Positions 36,991-45,125 of a DNA stretch of 64,000 bases are shown piece after piece. The position numbers were made by a program, and so were the translations under genes. This DNA comes from Pseudomonas sp. HR96 (GTDB lineage: Bacteria; Pseudomonadota; Gammaproteobacteria; Pseudomonadales; Pseudomonadaceae), in NCBI RefSeq assembly GCF_034059295.1, contig NZ_CP139141.1, positions 1,719,001 through 1,783,000 of the forward strand, read 5' to 3'. The notes beneath the pieces were generated by a model, which did no database searches, had not been told where the DNA came from, and saw nothing but the letters and a program-made list of their open reading frames with translations. Position 1 is the first letter of the stretch. Each line of letters opens with the position of its first letter.

Positions 36991-37730
36991 TGGATGTCCT
37001 GAGCCTGATAGGGATCATCATGGCGTTTGTCGCCATCATCGGCGGCAATTTTCTCGAGGGCGGCCACATGGGCGCCCTGCTCAATGCCCCGGCGATACTT
37101 ATCGTCATCGGCGGTACCGTCGGTGCGGCGCTGTTGCAGTCACCCATGAGCGCGTTCAAGCGGGCCCTGGTGATCGTGCGCTGGGTGCTGTTCCCGCCGC
37201 GCGTGGACCTGGCTGGCGGCATCGACCGGGTCGTGACCTGGAGCCTGACCGCGCGCAAGGAAGGCCTGCTGGGCCTGGAGACCATCGCCGACGGCGAGCG
37301 CGACCCCTATGCGCAAAAGGGCCTGCAGCTGCTGGTGGACGGCGCCGAACCCGAGGCGATCCGCAGCATCCTCGAGGTGGATTTCTACACCCAGGAGAGC
37401 CGCGACGTGCAGGCGGCCAAGGTCTTCGAATGCATGGGCGGCTACGCCCCGACCATCGGCATCATCGGCGCGGTGATGGGCCTGATTCACGTCATGGGCA
37501 ACCTGGCCGACCCCTCGCAACTGGGCAGCGGCATCGCCGTGGCGTTCGTCGCCACCATCTACGGGGTGGCCAGCGCCAACCTGGTGCTGCTGCCAGTGGC
37601 CAACAAGCTCAAGGCCATTGCCCTGCGCCAGTCGCGCTACCGGGAAATGCTTCTGGAAGGCATCCTGTCGATCGCCGAAGGTGAAAATCCACGTTCCATC
37701 GAACTGAAGCTGCAAGGCTTCATGGACTGA
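36990..37730 (+). CDS. motC: Flagellar stator protein MotC
   Basis: MotA-type stator subunit; with MotD it forms the second, proton-driven stator of pseudomonads. The 246-residue protein has four membrane segments (LIGIIMAFVAIIGGNFLEGG, GGYAPTIGIIGAVMGLIHVM, IAVAFVATIYGVASANLVLLP) and a charged cytoplasmic loop. ATG overlaps the cheB stop. Confidence 0.96.
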   Translation: MDVLSLIGIIMAFVAIIGGNFLEGGHMGALLNAPAILIVIGGTVGAALLQSPMSAFKRALVIVRWVLFPPRVDLAGGIDRVVTWSLTARKEGLLGLETIADGERDPYAQKGLQLLVDGAEPEAIRSILEVDFYTQESRDVQAAKVFECMGGYAPTIGIIGAVMGLIHVMGNLADPSQLGSGIAVAFVATIYGVASANLVLLPVANKLKAIALRQSRYREMLLEGILSIAEGENPRSIELKLQGFMD

Positions 37731-37732
37731 TC

Positions 37733-38599
37733 ATGGCCCGTCGACGTCAACCCGAAGAGCACGAAAATCACGAGCGTTGGCTGGTGTCCTATGCCGACTT
37801 CATCACCTTGCTGTTCGCCTTCTTCGTGGTCATGTACTCCATCTCCTCGGTCAACGAGGGCAAGTACAAGGTGCTGTCGCAGGCTCTGATCGGCGTGTTC
37901 AACGACCCCGAGCGCAGCGTCAAGCCGATCCCGATCGGCGACGAGCGCGTGCTCACCACCAAGCCGACCGAGCAGCTGGTCAAGGATGCCGACCAGCCGG
38001 ACGCGGCGATCTCCTCGCCGATCACGCCGTTGCAGAGCATCGCCAACCAGGTCAACGACGCCTTTGGCGACCTGATCAAGTCCGACCAGCTGACCGTGCG
38101 CGGCAACGAGATGTGGATCGAGATCGAGCTCAAGTCCGGGCTGCTGTTCGGCAGCGGCGACGCCATCCCCAGCGACAAGGCGTTCACCATCATCGACAAG
38201 GTCGCGCAGATCATCAAACCCTTCGACAACCCGATTCACGTCGAAGGCTTCACCGACGATCAGCCGATCCGCACCTCGCAGTACCCGACCAACTGGGAGC
38301 TGTCCTCGGCGCGCTCCTCGAGCATCGTGCGCATGATGATGGCCGACGGTATCAACCCCAGCCGCATGGCGTCGGTCGGTTACGGCGAGTTCCAGCCGGT
38401 GGCCAGCAACGCCAGTGCCGAGGGACGCTCGCGCAACCGCCGGGTGGTGCTGGTGATCTCTCGTAATCTGGATGTGCGGCGCAGCCTGACCGGTGCCGGC
38501 AGCACGGGCGGGCAACCACCGCCGGTGATTGCGCCCAAAGGCGTATCAACTGGCACACAAACTGCACCGACGCCTGTAAAGCGCTCGCCGGGAGCCTGA
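37733..38599 (+). CDS. motD: Flagellar stator protein MotD
   Basis: MotB-type stator subunit with the proton-binding Asp in its single membrane segment (WLVSYADFITLLFAFFVVMYS, Asp in YADF) and a C-terminal OmpA-like peptidoglycan-binding domain (VEGFTDDQPIRTSQYPTNWEL). 288 residues. It starts two bases after motC. Confidence 0.96.
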   Translation: MARRRQPEEHENHERWLVSYADFITLLFAFFVVMYSISSVNEGKYKVLSQALIGVFNDPERSVKPIPIGDERVLTTKPTEQLVKDADQPDAAISSPITPLQSIANQVNDAFGDLIKSDQLTVRGNEMWIEIELKSGLLFGSGDAIPSDKAFTIIDKVAQIIKPFDNPIHVEGFTDDQPIRTSQYPTNWELSSARSSSIVRMMMADGINPSRMASVGYGEFQPVASNASAEGRSRNRRVVLVISRNLDVRRSLTGAGSTGGQPPPVIAPKGVSTGTQTAPTPVKRSPGA

Positions 38600-38694
38600 G
38601 CCGTCAAAACCCCGTCGCGAACCGATCAACTTGCAACGACTGTCCCGGCAGCGGCCGGTTCCAACCGCGCCACCCCGGGGGGGAAAGCAACACG

Positions 38695-39483
38695 ATGAGA
38701 GTCTGGGCAGTAGCCAATCAAAAAGGTGGCGTAGGCAAGACCACCACGTCGATCGCCCTGGCCGGGCTGCTGGCCGAGGCGGGCAAGCGTGTGGTCGTGG
38801 TCGATCTCGATCCGCACGGCTCGATGACCAGCTATTTCGGCCACAACCCCGATCAGCTGGAAAACAGCTGCTACGACCTGTTCCTGCAAAAGGGCCACGT
38901 GCCTGAAGGCCTGCCGGCGCAGTTGCTGCTGGGCACCAGTGAGGAGCGTATTGCCCTGCTGCCGTCCAGCTCCGCGCTGGCCACCCTCGAGCGCCAGTCG
39001 CCGGGGCAGAGCGGCCTGGGCCTGGTGGTCGCCAAGAGTCTGGCGCAGCTGTGGCAGCAATTCGACTACGCGCTGATCGACAGCCCACCGTTGCTGGGCG
39101 TGCTGATGGTCAATGCCCTGGCGGCCAGCCAGCAGCTGGCGATTCCGGTGCAGACCGAGTTTCTCGCGGTCAAGGGCCTGGAGCGCATGGTCAGCACCTT
39201 GGACATGATCAACCGCTCGCGCAAGCAGCCGTTGCCCTACAGCATCATCCCGACTCTGTTCGACCGCCGCACCCAGGCATCGCTGGCGACCATGCGCACA
39301 CTGCGTGACAGCTACCCCGAGCATATCTGGCAGGGTCATATCCCGGTCGACACGCGTCTGCGCGACGCCAGCCGGGCAGGGCAGACGCCTTCCTCCTTCG
39401 ACCCGAAAAGCCGTGCCGTGCTGGCCTACCGGGCACTGCTCAAGCACATGCTGGCCCAGCAGCTGCAAGCGCAGGTGGCTTGA
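38695..39483 (+). CDS. parC: ParA-family ATPase ParC, polar localisation of chemotaxis proteins
   Basis: MinD/ParA ATPase with Walker A NQKGGVGKTTTSIALAG at residue 7 and VVVDLDPHGSMTSYF. The chemotaxis-operon position matches ParC, which in vibrios and pseudomonads positions the chemosensory array at the pole together with ParP. 262 residues. It overlaps the next gene by one base. The localisation role is by analogy. Confidence 0.88.
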   Translation: MRVWAVANQKGGVGKTTTSIALAGLLAEAGKRVVVVDLDPHGSMTSYFGHNPDQLENSCYDLFLQKGHVPEGLPAQLLLGTSEERIALLPSSSALATLERQSPGQSGLGLVVAKSLAQLWQQFDYALIDSPPLLGVLMVNALAASQQLAIPVQTEFLAVKGLERMVSTLDMINRSRKQPLPYSIIPTLFDRRTQASLATMRTLRDSYPEHIWQGHIPVDTRLRDASRAGQTPSSFDPKSRAVLAYRALLKHMLAQQLQAQVA

Positions 39484-40409
39484 TGAGCCGCCCAGTCGAC
39501 ATCGCCACCAAGCCCCGACAGGCGCTGCAGTCCTACCTGGACGGCCTGCTGCAGGAGGCCACCGAGGAGCTGGAACTGGAGCTGGCGCCGGTACCTGTGC
39601 CCGCGCCCATTGCCGAGCCGCAGGACGATTTCGAGGCTGCCGTGCGCGAGGAACAGGCTCGTGACGCGTTGCTGAGCAAGGTGATTGCCGCCGAGCCTGT
39701 CCCCGTCTCTGTCCCGGCCAGTCTGCCGCCGGCTGTGGCCGAGATCGCCCCTGCGCCGCTTGCCCCTGAACCGCAGGCGCAGCCGCTGGTCGTCGCCGAA
39801 CCGGTGGTAGAGCCTCTGGTCGAACTGCACGCGCCCGCTGCCGCCACCGGCCAACCGCCGCCGCCGGCCAGCTTCGACGGCCGCCCGGACTGGGCCAGCG
39901 AGCCGTTCGAGTGCCTGCTGTTCGATGTCGCCGGCCTGACCCTGGCCGTGCCGCTGGTGTGCCTGGGCTCGATCTACCCGCTGGCCGGCCAGGAGCTGAC
40001 GCCGCTGTTCGGCCAGCCGAACTGGTTTCTCGGCATCCTGCCGACGCAGATGGGCAACCTCAAGGTGCTCGACACGGCGCGCTGGGTGATGCCCGACCGT
40101 TACCGCGACGATTTCCAGCAAGGTCTGCAATATGTCATCTCGGTGCAGGGCTACGAATGGGGGCTGGCGGTGCATCAGGTCAGCCGTTCGCTGCGCCTGG
40201 ACCCCGACGAAATCAAATGGCGCGGCCAGCGAGGCCAGCGGCCGTGGCTGGCCGGGACCGTGATCGAACACATGTGCGCCTTGCTGGACGTGGCGCAGCT
40301 GGCCGAATTGATTGCCAGCGGCGCCGTCAAACAAATGCAGGCGGCCGCTGCGGCTGCGGCCAAGCCGGCCAAGCCGGGCAAGCTTTCCAAACGGCCTGCG
40401 GGCCAATGA
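39483..40409 (+). CDS. parP: CheW-domain protein ParP
   Basis: A 308-residue protein with a Pro/Ala/Glu-rich N-terminal half and a C-terminal CheW-like domain (FECLLFDVAGLTLAVPLVCLG, WFLGILPTQMGNLKVLDTA). ParP proteins bind CheA and receptors through this domain and ParC through the other part, tying the array to the pole. Gene order parC-parP-cheW supports the call. Confidence 0.86.
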   Translation: MSRPVDIATKPRQALQSYLDGLLQEATEELELELAPVPVPAPIAEPQDDFEAAVREEQARDALLSKVIAAEPVPVSVPASLPPAVAEIAPAPLAPEPQAQPLVVAEPVVEPLVELHAPAAATGQPPPPASFDGRPDWASEPFECLLFDVAGLTLAVPLVCLGSIYPLAGQELTPLFGQPNWFLGILPTQMGNLKVLDTARWVMPDRYRDDFQQGLQYVISVQGYEWGLAVHQVSRSLRLDPDEIKWRGQRGQRPWLAGTVIEHMCALLDVAQLAELIASGAVKQMQAAAAAAAKPAKPGKLSKRPAGQ

Positions 40410-40437
40410 ACATGAACACCAACGAGGGGTCAGGGTT

Positions 40438-40917
40438 ATGAAGAAGTCGTCTGCACAAGGTTCCGAAGATCCGATTCTGCAGTGGGTCACCTTCAAGCTG
40501 GACAACGAGTCCTACGGCATCAACGTGATGCAGGTCCAGGAAGTGCTGCGCTACACCGAGATCGCTCCGGTGCCGGGCGCCCCGGCCTACGTGCTGGGCA
40601 TCATCAACCTGCGCGGCAATGTCGTCACCGTGATCGACACCCGCCAGCGCTTCGGCCTGCAGCCCAGCGACATCAGCGACAACACCCGCATCGTCATCAT
40701 CGAGGCGGACAAGCAGGTGGTGGGTATCCTGGTCGACAGCGTGGCTGAAGTGGTCTATCTGCGCCAGTCGGAAGTCGAGACCGCGCCCAACGTCGGCAAC
40801 GACGAGTCGGCCAAATTCATCCAGGGCGTGTGCAACAAGAACGGCGAACTGCTGATCCTGGTCGAGCTGGACAAGATGATGTCCGAGGAAGAATGGTCCG
40901 ACCTGGAGAACATCTGA
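40438..40917 (+). CDS. cheW: Chemotaxis coupling protein CheW
   Basis: Adaptor linking receptors to CheA. The 159-residue protein is one CheW domain (WVTFKLDNESYGINVMQVQEVL, VLGIINLRGNVVTVIDTR). ATG 40438 with GAGG upstream is the family start; upstream in-frame sequence belongs to parP in another frame. The stop abuts the next gene. Confidence 0.97.
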   Translation: MKKSSAQGSEDPILQWVTFKLDNESYGINVMQVQEVLRYTEIAPVPGAPAYVLGIINLRGNVVTVIDTRQRFGLQPSDISDNTRIVIIEADKQVVGILVDSVAEVVYLRQSEVETAPNVGNDESAKFIQGVCNKNGELLILVELDKMMSEEEWSDLENI

Positions 40918-41310
40918 TTGATCTTCGAGGTGGCGGTCATTGTTCTGGCGCTGTTGTGGGTGACCACCGTGGCGCTGTTCTTGAGTTTTGCCCGCGAGCA
41001 GAAACGCCTGCGGGCCTTGCAGGAAGCCGACGACGCCACGCGTGACCAGCGCCTGCGCGACCTGGCCAAGCGCGTGGATGCCTACCAGAACGGTACCGTG
41101 CGCATGGGCGAGGCGCTGCACGAACTGCGCGCCGTGGTGGCGCCGCTGCCTGACAAGCTCGAGCAGCTGCACCAGCGCGACCCGGCTAGCCTGTCCTTCG
41201 ACCAGGCTGCCAAGCTGGTGAGCATGGGCGCCTCGATCGACGAACTGACCCAGGCCTGCGGCCTGACCCAGGCTGAAGCGGAGTTGATGAGCAAGCTGCA
41301 TCGCAGTTGA
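40918..41310 (+). CDS. DUF2802 membrane-anchored protein
   Basis: A 130-residue protein of unknown function, conserved at the end of chemotaxis operons in pseudomonads. It has an N-terminal membrane segment (FEVAVIVLALLWVTTVALFLSF), a charged coiled-coil region and a C-terminal helix-turn-helix-like part (AAKLVSMGASIDELTQACGLTQAEAELM). It uses a TTG start on the base after the cheW stop, so it depends on translation coupling. It could be an inner-membrane partner of the array, but that is only a guess. Confidence 0.85.
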   Translation: MIFEVAVIVLALLWVTTVALFLSFAREQKRLRALQEADDATRDQRLRDLAKRVDAYQNGTVRMGEALHELRAVVAPLPDKLEQLHQRDPASLSFDQAAKLVSMGASIDELTQACGLTQAEAELMSKLHRS

Positions 41311-41331
41311 GAAGATGCTGATCGTATTCAT

Positions 41332-41424
41332 GTGGGAGCGGGCCAGGCCCGCGATGTCTGATGTTCCGGGTTTCAGGATCAAACCGGCCTGGCGGCCTCT
41401 CGGGGGCTTTGCCCCCTCCCACCT
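41332..41424. repeat. REP elements after the chemotaxis operon
   Basis: GTGGGAGCGGGCCAGGCCCG is followed by the CAAACCGGCCTGGCGGCCTC ... GGGGGCTTTGCCCCCTCCCAC element of the same family as 48.0 kb. The short perfect stem GGGGGC / GCCCCC could end transcription of the DUF2802 gene. Confidence 0.75.
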
Positions 41425-41532
41425 GGCGACCGCACAATGTGCAGACATTATGGAGATTGCCCTCAGCCCCTTGTAACCACCGGACTCAGCGCCGTTAATG
41501 TCAGCTTCGCAATACATTCCAGCGCGCGCGCC

Positions 41533-42927
41533 ATGAAACTGACCCTCTCCAGCAAGCTGTTCGTCGCCGTCCAGGCGCTGTGTACCTTTGCCGTGCTGGC
41601 GATGGGCTTTGCCGCATACCTGAGCTTTACCCACGGCTTTCTCGGGTACCTCAACGACCAGGCGGTCGAGCGCCTGCGCAGTACCTTGCCGCGCTTCGAG
41701 CAGGCATGGACCGCCCATGGCGACTGGGAGTATCTACGCAATAACGGCCACGGCTGGTTCGAGCTGATCCGTCCGGAACCGCCTGCGGGCAAGACTACCT
41801 TCTACCCCGGCACGCCGCCGATTTCCGACCTCACCGGGGCGATCCTGCGCTTCACCCTGCTCGACTCCCAGAAGCATTACGTAGCCGGCTACACCGCCTT
41901 CGATCGCCAGGCCGTGCTGGTGCCCATTGCCCACGACGACCAGGTGGTCGGCTGGCTGGCCATGACCCCCTTCGAAACCGTCAGCGCCACCGGTGACAGC
42001 CGCTTCCAGCTCAACCAGATCCGCTCCAGTTTGCTGATCGGGCTGATCTGCCTGCTGATCAGCGCGGTGATCGCCTGGTGGATCACCCACCAACTGCTGC
42101 AACCGGTCAAGCGCGTGGCCCTGGCCACCCGCCGTCTGGCTGCCGGCGACTACAGCACCGTGCTGCCCGAGACCGGCAATGACGAGGCCGCGCAGCTGGC
42201 CCGCGACTTCAACGGCATGGCCGCCACCCTGGCCAGCAACGAGCAGCAGCGGCGTGGCTTCATGGCCGACATCTCCCATGAACTGCGCACGCCGCTGGCA
42301 ATCCTGCGCGCCGAACTGGAGGCCATCGAGGACGGCATCCGGGTCATGGATGGCCCGGCGCTGCGCTCCCTGCAAGGCGAGGTCATGGCGCTGAGCAAGC
42401 TGGTCGACGATCTGTTCGAGCTGTCGCTGGCCGAACTCGGCGGCCCGGCCTACCGCCGCGACCCGGTGGACATTGGCGCGCTGCTGGGCATGGCCGTGGA
42501 CGCCTACGCCACGCGTTTCGCCGAGCGTCAGCTGAGCCTGCACCTGCAAGGCTGGCCGCAACCGCTGCTGGTGCTGGGCGACGACGCCAAGCTGGTGCAG
42601 CTGTTCTACAACCTGCTGGAAAACAGCCTGCGCTACACCGACGCCGGCGGCGCGGTGAACCTGCGCATGGGTCGCTTCGACGACCAGGTCTGCATCGATT
42701 TCCAGGACAGCGCCCCCGGGGTGCCGCTGGAGCAGCAGAAGCGCCTGTTCGAGCGTTTCTATCGGGTGGAGAACTCGCGCAGCCGCAGCAGTGGCGGGGC
42801 AGGGTTGGGCCTGGCGATCTGCCGCGGCATCGCCCAGGTGCATGGCGGCGAGCTGTCGGCGCAATCCTCGCCGTTCGGCGGCCTGTGGCTGACCCTGCGC
42901 CTGCCGGCGCTGGAGGAGCAGGCATGA
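41533..42927 (+). CDS. Sensor histidine kinase, BaeS-like
   Basis: Inner-membrane sensor kinase of 464 residues. Membrane segments lie at about 8-30 ([22 protein letters not shown]) and 165-185 ([20 protein letters not shown]), bracketing a periplasmic sensor region. HAMP, H-box ([20 protein letters not shown]) and HATPase motifs ([30 protein letters not shown]) follow. The layout resembles BaeS. ATG 41533 is chosen because the upstream in-frame extension is not typical. It overlaps the regulator gene by four bases. Signal unknown. Confidence 0.9.
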   Translation: MKLTLSSKLFVAVQALCTFAVLAMGFAAYLSFTHGFLGYLNDQAVERLRSTLPRFEQAWTAHGDWEYLRNNGHGWFELIRPEPPAGKTTFYPGTPPISDLTGAILRFTLLDSQKHYVAGYTAFDRQAVLVPIAHDDQVVGWLAMTPFETVSATGDSRFQLNQIRSSLLIGLICLLISAVIAWWITHQLLQPVKRVALATRRLAAGDYSTVLPETGNDEAAQLARDFNGMAATLASNEQQRRGFMADISHELRTPLAILRAELEAIEDGIRVMDGPALRSLQGEVMALSKLVDDLFELSLAELGGPAYRRDPVDIGALLGMAVDAYATRFAERQLSLHLQGWPQPLLVLGDDAKLVQLFYNLLENSLRYTDAGGAVNLRMGRFDDQVCIDFQDSAPGVPLEQQKRLFERFYRVENSRSRSSGGAGLGLAICRGIAQVHGGELSAQSSPFGGLWLTLRLPALEEQA

Positions 42928-43592
42928 GCCAGCGGGTGATGGTGGTGGAGGACGAGCCCAAGCTGGCGCTGTTGCTGGGCGATTACCTGCGCGCGGCCGG
43001 GTATGAAGTCGAGCACCTGGCCGAAGGCCTGGGCGTGATCGCGGCGATCCGGCGACAGCCGCCGGACCTGCTGTTGCTCGACCTGATGCTGCCGGGCCGT
43101 GACGGCCTGGACATCTGCCGCGAGCTGCGCGGTTTCAGCCAACTGCCGGTGATCATGCTCACCGCGCGGGTGGAAGAGATCGACCGCCTGCTGGGCCTGG
43201 AGGCGGGGGCCGATGATTATGTGTGCAAGCCGTTCAGCCCACGCGAAGTGGTGGCGCGGGTCAAGGCGGTGCTGCGCCGCTCGGCGCCGCCCACCGAAAC
43301 CGGGCGCCCGGGGCTGGTGGTCGACTGCGCAAGCTACGAGGCCAGCCTCAACGGCGCGGCGCTGGAGCTGACCCCGGTGGAGTTCCGCCTGCTGGCGGCA
43401 TTGCACGCCCGCGCCGGCCAGGTGCTGTCCCGCGAGCAGTTGATGGATCATCTGTACCATGACCACCGGGTGGTGACTGATCGGACCGTGGACAGCCATG
43501 TGAAGAATCTGCGGCGCAAGCTGGAAGCGGCCGCGCCGGGTGACGACCCGATCCGCTCGATCTATGGGGTGGGGTATTGCCTGGAGGTGTGA
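42924..43592 (+). CDS. OmpR/PhoB-family response regulator, BaeR-like
   Basis: Partner regulator of the preceding kinase. The 222-residue protein has a receiver domain with acceptor Asp53 ([13 protein letters not shown]) and a winged-helix DNA-binding domain ([34 protein letters not shown]). Start overlaps the kinase stop (ATGA). Targets are not evident; the leftward toxin cassette ends convergently 79 bases further on. Confidence 0.92.
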   Translation: MSQRVMVVEDEPKLALLLGDYLRAAGYEVEHLAEGLGVIAAIRRQPPDLLLLDLMLPGRDGLDICRELRGFSQLPVIMLTARVEEIDRLLGLEAGADDYVCKPFSPREVVARVKAVLRRSAPPTETGRPGLVVDCASYEASLNGAALELTPVEFRLLAALHARAGQVLSREQLMDHLYHDHRVVTDRTVDSHVKNLRRKLEAAAPGDDPIRSIYGVGYCLEV

Positions 43593-43634
43593 TGGGTTCT
43601 GCGCAACCCGCTTCCCGAGCAAGCCCGGTGCTAT

Positions 43635-43668
43635 AGGAACCACAGGAACCACAGGAACCACAGGGACC
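43635..43668. repeat. 9-bp microsatellite (AGGAACCAC)
   Basis: Three perfect copies of AGGAACCAC and a partial fourth lie between the convergent response regulator and inhibitor genes. Non-coding as far as can be seen. Confidence 0.85.
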
Positions 43669-43671
43669 GGG

Positions 43672-43977
43672 CTACCGTCCGCCGGCTTTCCACAGCTCCA
43701 GCAAGCCTTTGGGCAGCTTGGACTCCGGTACCCGCAACTCCAGCTTGCCTTGCACCACCAACCGAAAATAGCGCTGGTCACCCCGGCCGGCGTCCTCGGG
43801 CTTCTGCGCAAAAGGCAGCAAGCCGTTGATCAGCTCGCACAGATGCCCGCGCGCTTCGTCGTTCAGCTGCCCCAGCTCGATCCGGCGCAACCCGTTGAGC
43901 TTGGGCATGAAGGCCACGCCGCCTTCCTGGGCGAGCTCCAGCACGCTGTCGGGATGCAAGGCTGCAAGCGGCTCCAT
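43672..43977 (-). CDS. Emfourin-like inhibitor of the M4 protease
   Basis: A 101-residue protein without signal peptide, translated from an ATG overlapping the stop of the protease gene by one base. It resembles emfourins, small inhibitors encoded directly after protealysin-like proteases (conserved core GLRRIELGQLNDEARGHL and a C-terminal FRLVVQGKLELRVPES strand). Emfourin blocks the active site of the partner protease. The coupling to the protease gene is the strongest support; the family match is from memory of the fold pattern. Confidence 0.78.
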   Translation of the reverse strand: MEPLAALHPDSVLELAQEGGVAFMPKLNGLRRIELGQLNDEARGHLCELINGLLPFAQKPEDAGRGDQRYFRLVVQGKLELRVPESKLPKGLLELWKAGGR

Positions 43978-45038
43978 CACAGCACCTCCACGGTTTTCCA
44001 GGCGGTCTTCACCTGGGTCGCGGCTTTCTGCCCGAGCAGGGTCCTGGCGTGCTTGACCGTGAGCTTGGCGAACTCGTCGAAGCGCGCGGTGCGGGTCAAG
44101 GTCGGGTCGCACAGGGTCTGGTACCAGACCTTGCCGACGGTATCCCAGCTATTGCCACCCAGCGCCGTCGCCGCCAGGTAGAACGCCCGGTTGGGAATGC
44201 CCGAGTTGACGTGCACGCCGCCGTTGTCGGCGCGATTGCTGACAAAGCCGGCCATGGTCGCCGGCTGTGGGTCCTTGCCCAGCAGAGGATCGTCGTAGGC
44301 AGTGCCCGGGGCGGACATCGAGCGCAGGCCCTTGCCGTTGATGCCCTTGAACAGGATGCCGGCGCCGACGATCCAGTCGGCCTGGGTCACCGTCTGCTTG
44401 AGGTGGTACTGCTTGACCATGGCGCCGAACACGTCGGACATCGACTCGTTGAGCGCGCCGGACTGCTCGATGTACAGCAGCGCATTCTGGCTCTCGGTGA
44501 CGCCGTGGGTCAGCTCGTGAGCGACGATGTCGATGGCAATGGTGAAGCGATTGAAGATCTTGCCATCGCCATCGCCGAAGACCATCTGCTTGCCGTCCCA
44601 GTAGGCGTTGGGGTAGTCGACTTCGTAATGCACCGAGGCCACCAGCGGCAGGCCCTTGTTGTCCAGCGAATCGCGCTGCAGCACCTTCCAGTAGAAGTCG
44701 TACGTCGCGCCGAGGTACTCGTACGCTTCATCGGCGGCGCGGTTGTTGATCGCCGCCTGACCTTCCTTGCGCACCACGCTGCCGGGCAGGGTGCCCTTGT
44801 GCTTGGCGTTGTAGAGGGTGCGCTGGACCACGCCAGGGGTGTGCTGCGGTGTGGTCGCCAGCAATGCCATGGCCGCCGGCGCATCGGTCGGCGCCTGCGG
44901 CTTGGCCATGGCCAGGCGCACATGTTCGAGGGTCTTCTTGGCCGAGTCACGTTGGGGCTCGTCACCGTGTTCGCCGATGTGTTCGAGCATATAGGGCGGG
45001 ATGACGCTTTGCGGCCGGCGGGGCGGGAGAGTTGTCAT
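43977..45038 (-). CDS. Protealysin-like M4 metalloprotease
   Basis: Thermolysin-family zinc protease of 353 residues. The short propeptide has the protealysin signature (VIPPYMLEHI at 13-21). The zinc and catalytic residues are in HELTH at 174-178, Glu198 in GALNESMSD and His276 in NGGVHVNSGIPNRAFY. No signal peptide is visible, as is usual for protealysins. AAGGA lies before the ATG at 45038; an upstream in-frame codon is rejected. It sits between the putative toxin gene and its inhibitor, all leftward. Confidence 0.95.
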   Translation of the reverse strand: MTTLPPRRPQSVIPPYMLEHIGEHGDEPQRDSAKKTLEHVRLAMAKPQAPTDAPAAMALLATTPQHTPGVVQRTLYNAKHKGTLPGSVVRKEGQAAINNRAADEAYEYLGATYDFYWKVLQRDSLDNKGLPLVASVHYEVDYPNAYWDGKQMVFGDGDGKIFNRFTIAIDIVAHELTHGVTESQNALLYIEQSGALNESMSDVFGAMVKQYHLKQTVTQADWIVGAGILFKGINGKGLRSMSAPGTAYDDPLLGKDPQPATMAGFVSNRADNGGVHVNSGIPNRAFYLAATALGGNSWDTVGKVWYQTLCDPTLTRTARFDEFAKLTVKHARTLLGQKAATQVKTAWKTVEVL

Positions 45039-45125
45039 TGTTGGGTCCTTGCCTGACGGATCAGTCAGCATAGACCAGTGGGTGATGGGAGGGGCTTTAC
45101 CCCCCCCCCACGCACAGGCAAAAAC

